Part shown: positions 55,968 to 64,000 of the stretch, piece after piece | Layout of the letters: every line of letters begins with the position of its first letter | Numbering within the stretch: the first letter of the stretch is position 1 | Source: Phyto melanocephala | Taxonomy: Eukaryota; Arthropoda; Insecta; Diptera; Rhinophoridae | NCBI GenBank assembly: GCA_941918925.1 | Contig: OW799233.1 | Location: forward strand, 84,574,055 to 84,638,054 | DNA: 64,000 nt | Direction: 5' to 3' | The notes under the pieces: model-generated | Database searches by the model: none | Told to the model about the DNA's origin: nothing | What the model saw: the letters and a program-made list of their open reading frames with translations, nothing else | Position numbers and translations under genes: made by a program

Positions 55968-56618
55968 CAAATAAAAGCGTGGTATACAGTCAGGTATGCC
56001 GAAGTTTGGGTACCCAGCACGAATATATATATGTACATGTTTATGTATAAGAATTTATATAATTTAAGAAGAAAATAACCTCAACTCTTGAAACTTGCTA
56101 TCGCTACACAAACTTTTAAATTAAAAATTTAATGAATTATTTTTTGTTAGGTACGCCCAGAAAAAAAAACTCAATTCATTGCTTATCGAATGGTTCAGAC
56201 CTTGCAAACGAACTTTACTTTTAAGGTTATAAAATTTATATTTCAATAATCATAATTTCGTAGTTCTGACTATACATATATTTGTATTCCGAAATGAAAT
56301 TCTGTATCTACAACCATAACAACTAAACTATACGATTGGCAACAATTGGTACTCACAACCGATACTGTTTCCTCTGTGTAGATATCGCTCATTCTTCAGG
56401 TTAAATATTTCTGACAGATATAGTAAAAATATCTTAGTTAAATTTTATCTCAGTGGATTTTTTTTTTTTGTACGAGCTCTAAAGAAGTTTCAATATAAAG
56501 AGATGCAGGCGGACATTGTTAGATATAAAAAAAGATATTCTGTATGAGGTCTTAAACGAAATTTTCGAAGTGTTATAAGCAAAATGAATATACCCGCACC
56601 ATTGTCTGGTGGGGTATA
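55968..56618 (-). mobile_element. DINE-like family B-related copy, diverged
   Basis: Left edge CAAATAAAAGCGTGGTATAC with a weak hairpin remnant (GTCAGGTATGCCGAAG) and GGGTACCCAGCACGAATATA; right edge ATACCCGCACCATTGTCTGGTG and GGTATA with CCACC/GGTGG-type subterminal pairing. The interior has little left in common with 24258. It ends immediately before the MITE at 56622. Confidence 0.55.
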
Positions 56619-56621
56619 AAT

Positions 56622-56853
56622 CTGTGGCTTGGAGCTAAAAGGGCCAATGTAAAAATATTTACTTTTGAGAAAATTTGAATTGAACTTTAACTTAACTTAA
56701 ATTGGCCAACATTTTATTTATAAAGCTGTTCTGGGTTAAGTATGACTTTAGCTGTTTTACCATGATGAAATAGAGCAAGATAACAAATCTAATGCAATGA
56801 TTAACTCAAAAGAGCAAAAAAGTGACATTGGCCCTTTTAGCTCCAAGCCACAG
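56622..56853. mobile_element. 232-bp MITE (family C), copy 2
   Basis: Ends CTGTGGCTTGGAGCTAAAAG and CTTTTAGCTCCAAGCCACAG are a perfect 20-bp inverted repeat, and the match goes on to GGGCCAATGT/ACATTGGCCC. AAAT on both sides may be the target duplication. The interior is nearly colinear with 53090-53336 (TTCTGGGT, AGTATGACTTTAGCTGTTTT, ACAAATCTAATGCAATGATT). Confidence 0.85.
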
Positions 56854-59800
56854 AAATATGACATCAACATGAGTAACAACTTGTAGTGACAAATTCACTG
56901 CTTAAATACAAATTGCATAAAGTTTTATGATAACAATGTGAATATATAACAAATACATATATAGAACATTTGATAGTTAGTGTATGGTGCATAAAATAAT
57001 ATTCGGTTTTAAAATTACTTTAAACAATACTTAGATAAGTTTGATCAAATTGTTTAGAAAAAAATATCTAATTTACTGAAATAGATTTCAATTAAATTTT
57101 CTAACAATTAATTATTTTTACACTGCACAAATACAATTATTTCGAAGTTATTATTACGTAGACAAAAATATCAAAGTAATTATGTTGGATAGTTTCGGCA
57201 AAAATATATGCATTTTAGGTTTCCATGCTAAATGTTATTTTTGTAAAAAATGCTTTATTTCTTTTATGATTTTAAAGAAAAATTTAAAAAAAAGTAATAT
57301 TATTCCTATTGTCAACATGAATAGAGAAAACGTGAGGAACACTGAATGCTTGTGGTTTTTTTTCAAACATTGTGTGTACTTTGTTTTGTCAACTTTTCGG
57401 CCTCATTTGCAACACCATATCAAGTTTAATTAAGGGTTAACACTATTTTGTTATTTAAATATCAATTAAGCACTGAAAGTAGCCAGTAATCACTGTACCG
57501 TTTAACTCTTGCAATAAAAATCATAACACTATTCCAAATGTAAACATACATATGTATGTATTTATTATTATTTCTTGGGTTGGGGAATCTAATCTTATCA
57601 GTTTGTCTCCGGTAATATCAGCTATTGTATTTTCTTGTTTGTACATTAATTTTTTATTGTGTTAATCGATTTAGAAATTTGTCTTGTCTTTGCACAATTT
57701 ATATATTTAATTTTCATTTTTAAATAAGTCAAAGTCATTATTTTAGATTATATCATTTCGATATTTTTTTATCAATACTTTGAATTAATAGAACCATGAA
57801 CACATTACCCTACATATAATTAACAAATCGATTCCGTAGTTCTGTGCAAGTCTATGAGCTTTTTTTTTCTAAAATATTAATATTAAAAATGTTTGTTTAT
57901 TTTCAGCTATAAATAAAAAACTTTGCTGTGTTGCGTTCTATCGTATCGTAAGTATGTGAATTTTTGATTAGATTCTTATCAACAACATAACCTGGCCATT
58001 TAAAGAAAGTAATCGTAACGCAGTCATATTTAGTGAGTCAAACGAGTAACTACTTCAACTTCACAATTATAAACCTAATTAAAATTGAAAAAAAAAAACA
58101 TAAAATACAAATACAAAATAAATCATCGACATACATGTGGAAATTCTAAATACATACGGAATATGCAAAAAAAAACACATTTTATGAAAAGTGTTGTGTA
58201 AAGTAGCCATTAGAGGATAATACAAGTACTATGAAAGAATCTTTGTAAGGACATCATGTAATCAATGGTTGCAACAAACACTGCAAAGACTGAAAGTGCA
58301 ACTAACAATTTGTGTTTTATATTCTTGGCTAAAAAAAACATGTGTTTTTATAACGAAATTTAACAATCAAAAGAAACACACAATTTATGTGTAATAATTT
58401 CCTTAAATATGGGTTCAATCAAACTTTAGAACTACCAGCTCACATGCATGTCAACTTGCTTACCTTTCTTTATGCAGACGACCAAACCAATTAACCCAGA
58501 TTTGTGGATGATTTTGTAACGTGTTGCACGCTCCACTCTTTACGTTATATTCTACGTGTGTTTAATATTTTAAGAGTTTTACAATTTTTTTAATAAAATA
58601 TTTTAAACATTTTTTTTTAAATTTGCTTTTATAATTTAGTACTTGTGTACATCAATGTACATTTTTTTAATTCACAGACGACATAAGAAATAACGTTGTA
58701 ATTTAAATTGTGAAATTTAATTTGTGTATGTTCTACATCCACCCTGTAGATCCGAATTTGTTCTAATATTTGTCTGACAAATTCGGTTCTAGAGAGGTTT
58801 GTGTGGTTCAGAGTTCGACCAAGAATGTGTTGTGTGTAAATTAGTGAAAATAAAATAAATTTAATATTAGTTAAATACCATTAAACAGTGAATAAAAAAG
58901 TATAAGTACAACATTGTAGATTTTCCCAATGCATCAAGATATTAAATATACAGGATTTCATAACTTGTTTTTCCATAGGGCCAAACCTCTTTAAGTAAAA
59001 ATAAGATATTGCTGACCTGAGATATTGTATCTGTGAGTTACGGAAATCTAAGGGCAATTTACTGCATTCGAATGTAATCGAAATTTTACTCAAACGTCAG
59101 AGTTACCTGTAGATTTGGTATAGAGATTCTAACAAGAATTTTAAAATGTCAATTTTACCCCCTTATTTTAGCCAACACACAATAAAAACGATTATTATTA
59201 CATACACTTTCCTCCCTATAGGAAAGAAGATTACAAATTTGTTTAATAAGATATTTTGCATATAAAAGTAAAATATACTGATTTAAATGCAGATTAAAAA
59301 GAATTTTTAGTTTTGGGTCATATTGCGACTGTTCCCCATAGGAACTGCAAGATAACATATTGCGAAATAACTGTTATTGTTAAACGTCAAGCGAATAAAA
59401 AATCGAGAATAGGAAAGTTGAATAAATTTAATTTTGTAATTACATTTTTAGGGCTATTATTACAACTTGCCTTTAGTTAAAGGCAGGATTTTGTCGGACT
59501 ATTAATCGGGCAGACAAACCCTTAGAAAAATAAAAAAAATTAACAAGGAATTTGAGTTGAAATATAATTTATATCTATATATTCACATATACCCTATACT
59601 TACATATATATATTTATATACCTATATACAATCGGATCTTAAAGTAAATTTAAAGGAATATTGATGTGTGTATTGACTGTGTGACAAGTCATTCATAACT
59701 AAAATGCGCTTATTTAATCGCTTACTCAGTACTTACCTACTTCCAAGAGCGCTCCTAGAAGACATAATTTTTATATGCGATGTCCCATGCCGCATTTTTT

Positions 59801-60319
59801 CTTTTTTTATTAATTAAAGCTAATTTACTTCCTGCAAGAAACATCTTTGTTGTGCCTTCTCCTTTCGGACTGCTGAAAAAGATAGTGGCAAGTAAGTAAG
59901 TTAGAATTATTAAAAAATACTACTGAAATAAATTAGACTTAATTTGATGTTTTTTCACAATTCTAGCATTTTCATGGATGCAATATGGCAAGAAAATAAA
60001 TTCTGCACTGGTTTAAAAATTCAAACGTTTTTTTGGTGGGTACTGTTATCTACAAACAAAATGAATATAATTTGGAATCACTACATATTTGAAACAATTT
60101 AGAGTGATCCGAAAAATTTTCCGAATACAAATAAGTTTCAGAAGGCACGTATAATTTGTATCTACACAGTTACTGTGGGCTAAAGATGACAGATTTAATT
60201 TCCTAATAACTTTTTATGACATTTTAAAATTTATTTCTGACGTTTTTTTCATAAATGAAAAATTTTCAAAAACAAAAAAGTGCAGTAATCACCTTCTATT
60301 TCAAAAGTTTTAACAATAA
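56854..60319. other. AT-rich stretch without recognisable gene
   Basis: About 3.5 kb. Frames at 57182-57433, 58881-59093 and 59155-59358 show no domain. No terminal repeats or RNA genes recognised. Confidence 0.45.
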
Positions 60320-60325
60320 AGTTTT

Positions 60326-60661
60326 TTGTGTGAATTTCTCTTAAGATTATATTATAATAGCATTTCTAAGATTATACAGATTGATTTAAATATTTTCTTT
60401 ATTACTCCGTCAACATACTATATTACAATATACACATCAGAATCTCTTTTACGACTTTCTCTTTTAATAAATAAATCATTATACAAAGTACTCTCTTACA
60501 TTCTAAATCAAGTATTGCATATATTTTATTGTAAACAACTAACAACCAATCATTTACACCCTGCAAAATTCGACTACATTCAAAACCAATTACACAATTT
60601 ATTAATCAAACTAAAACTGAAAAAGAAATACAAAAACAAATATTTACTGTACTATATCTAA
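60326..60661 (+). CDS. unrecognised open frame upstream of LINE ORF2
   Basis: The frame is open from about 60320 and ends TAA at 60659-60661, sharing its last A with the ATG of ORF2 (TAATG), an arrangement used for coupled re-initiation in several non-LTR elements. It has no ATG at its start (first codon TTG), so it would be the C-terminal piece of a longer ORF1 cut by 5' truncation. The sequence is Leu/Ile/Tyr-rich with a basic end (KLKLKKKYKNKY) and has no zinc knuckles. It may instead be untranslated leader. Confidence 0.3.
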   Translation: MCEFLLRLYYNSISKIIQIDLNIFFITPSTYYITIYTSESLLRLSLLINKSLYKVLSYILNQVLHIFYCKQLTTNHLHPAKFDYIQNQLHNLLIKLKLKKKYKNKYLLYYI

Positions 60662-63600
60662 TGTCAATCCAAATAATCCAATGGAACATGGACGGTTATG
60701 TCAATAATTATAATAAATTGTTACTACTTATAAGACAATATTCCCCTAAAATAATTGCCATACAAGAAACCCACATCCACTCCCTTACTAATATCCCCAT
60801 ACCAATTAACTATAAGTTGTACTCAACAAACTTATCAACCACTAGATATGGTGGAGTAGGCATTTTAATCCACACATCCGTAGAACACAAACTCACACCA
60901 CTGCAAAAAGATTTTGACGCAATATGCCTCGAAGTTAAATCAGGAATTAAATTTAAAATTATTAGTGCATATATAAAACCTCACGCGAAAATTTATCCCA
61001 TTAATTTAGAGAATGTTTTTGGGAATCTTGACTCACCATCTCTTATACTGGGGGACTTTAATGCATGGCACAGATCCTGGGGATCTTCATCCAACAACGC
61101 TCGTGGAACAATCATTGAGAATTATATAACAAACTCCCCCTATGTTATCCTTAATGATGGATCGGCAACACACTTAAGCAGTCACGGTAGTCTTACGCAT
61201 ATAGATCTTACCTTTTGCTCATCTTCTATACTCCCAATGCTTAGTTGGAAAACTGAAAATAGCTTGTTTGGGAGCGACCATTTTCCTATTATAATTTCTT
61301 TTCAATTCCAACGTACCCCACAAACACAAATTTCTCATAAGCCTATATTCAAGGTAAGCCAATCAGATTGGAATAAATTTAACAAAATTTGTTCTAGATT
61401 AAATACTGAAAAACTTATAGCCAACGAAGTAAATAAGGAAACTGCCAACATTCGAAAAATTATTATCGAGGCTGCAAACTATTCTATACCACAAAACACT
61501 ACAAACTTAAAATCTAAAAATGTCCCATGGTGGAACCACGACCTCGAAATTTTAAAAAAACAAAAAAATAAAGCTTGGAATCTATTTAAAAGGAATATTA
61601 ACAAAGAAAACCTTGTTAACTTCAAAAAATTAAATGCAAAATTAAAAAAAGAAATAAAGATTGCAAAAACTAAATCATTAGAAATACTTACTTCTACAAT
61701 TAACTCAACATCGTCAATTCAAAATATCTGGAAAAATATTAATAGACTTACTGGATACAAAACTAACACCAATATCCATAGTGTACAAACTGATAACAAT
61801 CCTCCTACTTTTACTACCAACAAAAAAGAAATAGCCAATACTTTAAACAAATTCTGGTCAGATAATTCAGCAGATTCTAACTTTCCAATCGAATTCCAAA
61901 ATAAGAAAAGCAGAATCACAGTTCCTCCAATTAACCCATCGTCAGCTGCAAACATAATTGAGCAAGACATATCATTTCTCGAACTCACAAGAGTACTTTA
62001 TTCACTAAAAGGAAAAACTCCTGGGCTAGACAGAGTCTCGTATCCAATGTTGAAACAAATGCCAAAAGACTTGAAACAAAGATTACTTAAGCTTTATAAC
62101 AATATATTTAACTCAACAATTCCACAACAATTTAAAACAAGTGTTATAGTTCCTATACCGAAGCAACACTCTGACAAGACTTTAGCAAACTCATATCGTC
62201 CAATATCCCTTAACTCATGCCTATCAAAAGTTCTTGACAAAGTAGTAGCAAATAGGCTATGGTGGCTTGTGAAGGCATACAAGCTTCTCGATAGTCGACA
62301 GTATGGATTCACCAAAGGCAAATCAACAATCGATCCTCTACTGTATGTAGATAATCAGATTGCCAACAGCCTTTCGTTAAAGAAACATCTTACCATTATA
62401 TCACTAGACTTCGAGAAAGCATTCGACAAAATAGGAACCCATACAATTATTGACCAACTTATTGCTTGGAAAATCGGCCCAAAAATTATACAATATATAA
62501 AGAACTTTATGTCAAACAGGAAAATCATAACCAGAGTTAATAATCATTACTCTAACTGTTACACACTACAAAATGGAATCCCTCAAGGATCGCCATTATC
62601 AGTTATATTGTTTTTAATAGCGTACAACAAAATTTGCTCTATCATTTCCCTGTACAAAAACATAGACTTTACAGCGTATGCTGATGACTTCAATCTGATA
62701 ATTAAATCGAACCGAAATAATAACCCAATAATTAATGTTGACGAGCTTTTTCGAAGCATTAATGATTGGTGTAAATTTTCGGGTGCAATACTATCAACCT
62801 CTAAATGCAAAGCCATCCACATATGTAGAAAGAGAGCCTGTACACACAGAATCATATGTAACAACTTTTCAATTAGGGAAGTAGATAACCTAAAAATACT
62901 TGGATTATATATTAACAGCAAATACAAGTGGAACAATCACATAGATCATCTCTCAACATCACTGTCCAAACAGTTGAATATTATCAAATGCTTATCCAGT
63001 CAAAAATTTAATTGTAATACATTTACGCTAATTTCTATTATGAAAACTCTTCTTCTGACTAAAGTCAACTATGCACTACCATTTTACGGTCATTGTCCAA
63101 ATAGCCTACTTAGGAAAATTAAAACAAAAATCAATGCAGCTATTAGATCTGCATTAGGAGCATTCCGTACAACACCTATTTCAAATATGCTATTTGAAAG
63201 CAACATAATACCACTAGAAGCACAAAGAGATTTGATAACAACTAAACTATTTAGATGCATATATAATAACCAGGATACTCCCTTAAATTCCATCATTAAC
63301 AAATGTTTGAAGGGGAAAAAAAATCCAAAGATACCATCAGTCATACATAGAATTGTAAACAACTTAAAAATTCATAACCTACCTCTTACCATGAAGTTAA
63401 AAAGCACAGAATTCAAACCACCTTGGTTTTTTAAAGATAAAACAATAGATACTACTCTGCACAATTATATAAAAACAAACACAGATCCTGTACTGTTTCG
63501 GAAATTATTCAACGAAATTCAATCCAAACACAAAAAATATAACTTTATATACACCGATGCATCAAAATTTAACGATATAGTAACCTTTAGTGTTACTCAG

Positions 63601-63825
63601 GATACAAAAATAATAAAAAATTCAGTTTTACCCTGTTACTCTTCAATATTTACTGCAGAAATCATCGCTATAATGGAAGCAGTCAATGCAATTTCCTCCA
63701 GAATTGGAGACTTTGTAATCTGTACCGATTCACTATCGTCCCTAAAAGCTATTGAGACTACATCAAATAATAATATCTATGCCTCAATCATACGAAACAC
63801 ACTAATAAAAAATTCCCTAATATAA
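60661..63825 (+). CDS. LINE ORF2: AP endonuclease, reverse transcriptase, RNase H
   Basis: This 1054-codon frame has the domain order of an I-clade polyprotein. The endonuclease (residues 1-215) has QWNMDG (N9), QETH (E36), GDFNAWH (D132, N134) and GSDHFPI (D206, H207). The reverse transcriptase (about 400-760) has TPGLDRVSYPMLK, ANSYRPISLNSCLSKVLDK, QYGFTKGKSTIDPLLYV, ISLDFEKAFDKI, NGIPQGSPLSVILF and the catalytic YADD at 673-676. RNase H (about 960 onward) has YTDAS (D966), AEIIAI (E1000) and CTDSLSSL (D1023). The product nicks target DNA and copies the element RNA there. The frame stops at 63825, but RNase H continues one frame over, so a single frameshift breaks an otherwise intact protein. 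All endonuclease and RT catalytic residues are present, suggesting a young copy. Confidence 0.9.
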   Translation: MSIQIIQWNMDGYVNNYNKLLLLIRQYSPKIIAIQETHIHSLTNIPIPINYKLYSTNLSTTRYGGVGILIHTSVEHKLTPLQKDFDAICLEVKSGIKFKIISAYIKPHAKIYPINLENVFGNLDSPSLILGDFNAWHRSWGSSSNNARGTIIENYITNSPYVILNDGSATHLSSHGSLTHIDLTFCSSSILPMLSWKTENSLFGSDHFPIIISFQFQRTPQTQISHKPIFKVSQSDWNKFNKICSRLNTEKLIANEVNKETANIRKIIIEAANYSIPQNTTNLKSKNVPWWNHDLEILKKQKNKAWNLFKRNINKENLVNFKKLNAKLKKEIKIAKTKSLEILTSTINSTSSIQNIWKNINRLTGYKTNTNIHSVQTDNNPPTFTTNKKEIANTLNKFWSDNSADSNFPIEFQNKKSRITVPPINPSSAANIIEQDISFLELTRVLYSLKGKTPGLDRVSYPMLKQMPKDLKQRLLKLYNNIFNSTIPQQFKTSVIVPIPKQHSDKTLANSYRPISLNSCLSKVLDKVVANRLWWLVKAYKLLDSRQYGFTKGKSTIDPLLYVDNQIANSLSLKKHLTIISLDFEKAFDKIGTHTIIDQLIAWKIGPKIIQYIKNFMSNRKIITRVNNHYSNCYTLQNGIPQGSPLSVILFLIAYNKICSIISLYKNIDFTAYADDFNLIIKSNRNNNPIINVDELFRSINDWCKFSGAILSTSKCKAIHICRKRACTHRIICNNFSIREVDNLKILGLYINSKYKWNNHIDHLSTSLSKQLNIIKCLSSQKFNCNTFTLISIMKTLLLTKVNYALPFYGHCPNSLLRKIKTKINAAIRSALGAFRTTPISNMLFESNIIPLEAQRDLITTKLFRCIYNNQDTPLNSIINKCLKGKKNPKIPSVIHRIVNNLKIHNLPLTMKLKSTEFKPPWFFKDKTIDTTLHNYIKTNTDPVLFRKLFNEIQSKHKKYNFIYTDASKFNDIVTFSVTQDTKIIKNSVLPCYSSIFTAEIIAIMEAVNAISSRIGDFVICTDSLSSLKAIETTSNNNIYASIIRNTLIKNSLI

Positions 63826-64000
63826 AACTTATCTGGACACCAGGCCATTGCCAAATTCAAGGTAATGAGTTCGCAGATAAAATAGCAAAGGAAGCAATCA
63901 GAGCTCCATTAATGATGACAAACAATTATAACATTGCCGATATCAACAGACTGTTAAAAACCCATTATCTTGATAACAACAATACATTTGAACGAACATC
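63813..64000 (+). pseudogene. RNase H C-terminal part of LINE ORF2 in shifted frame
   Basis: After the stop at 63823-63825 the overlapping frame reads IKLIWTPGHCQIQGNEFADK, then IAKEAIRAP. WTPGH--I-GNE-AD is the final RNase H block with its His and last Asp. It joins smoothly to the end of the upstream frame, so the break is a one-base loss or two-base gain near 63815-63822, in or close to AATATAAAA. Coding continues past the window. Confidence 0.85.

Larger units (their letters stand above)
60320..64000 (+). mobile_element. I-clade LINE (non-LTR retrotransposon), 3' end outside the window
   Basis: The plus strand becomes strongly G-poor and A/C-rich at about 60320 and stays so to the window end, marking the element. 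It contains a long ORF2 and, before it, an open frame ending in a TAATG overlap. The left boundary is set only by composition; no target duplication can be tested because the 3' end is not visible. The ORF1 Gag with CCHC knuckles expected in this clade is not recognised, so the copy is either 5'-truncated or has an unusual ORF1. Confidence 0.8.

Noticed and set aside
62583..62936. 117-codon minus-strand open frame
   Set aside because: Antisense to the reverse transcriptase core of the LINE ORF2; shadow.

Overview
This 64-kb window is AT-rich eukaryotic DNA from an insect, most likely a calyptrate (muscoid or blow-fly-like) dipteran. The reasons are DINE-1/INE-1-like Helentron repeats carrying the motifs CCCATAAAGTATATA and CTGTCCGTCTG known from Drosophila, an I-clade LINE with RNase H, mariner, piggyBac and Harbinger remnants, and fly-type short motifs. 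I recognise no host protein-coding gene with confidence. The only clear cellular gene is a tRNA-Lys(TTT) at 7050-7122. An intronless 70-codon reading frame at 22704-22916 (minus) and a possible core promoter near 30975 are weak candidates. The window reads as intergenic or intronic sequence filled with nested, mostly decayed transposons.

Layout. 1-929: Helitron-like element with 121-bp internal repeats, abutting the end of a second one. 3694-5013: DINE-1-like fragment and two MITEs. 7050: tRNA-Lys. 8880-13050: LINE fragments and a cluster of DINE-1-like copies, one carrying a precisely inserted Helitron (9638-10385). 14136-14768: another DINE-1-like copy. 16096-18598: DINE-like sequence interrupted by a 5'-truncated LINE with an 11-bp target duplication. 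21616-22490: third Helitron. 23707-28488: DINE-1-like cluster of two families, one interrupted by a 605-bp mariner-like element. 29880-30345: pogo/Tigger-like remnant. 34384-38370: three Tc1/mariner remnants and a DINE copy. 39653-43097: hAT-like element, then two family B DINE copies, the first interrupted by a MITE. 44119-46536: a MITE and a complete-ended PIF/Harbinger element. 47170-50366: more DINE copies. 52538-53469: second copy of the MITE found at 41101, carrying a nested MITE. 53632-55571: decayed piggyBac element flanked by TTAA. 55968-56853: DINE copy ended by a MITE. 60320-64000: an I-clade LINE running off the window with a long, largely intact ORF2.

These elements do not form a pathway; their relations are chronological. 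DINE families A and B are the old substrate, and Helitron, mariner, LINE and MITE insertions landed inside them. In three cases uninterrupted copies elsewhere in the window supply the empty target site. Families A and B share a 3' hairpin (ATTCGGC-loop-GCCGAAT) about 16 nt from the terminus and sub-terminal inverted repeats, which is Helentron architecture. Family A also carries a conserved tRNA-like block. Coordinates of element ends come from reading by eye; family assignments of decayed pieces are inferences from motifs, not database searches.
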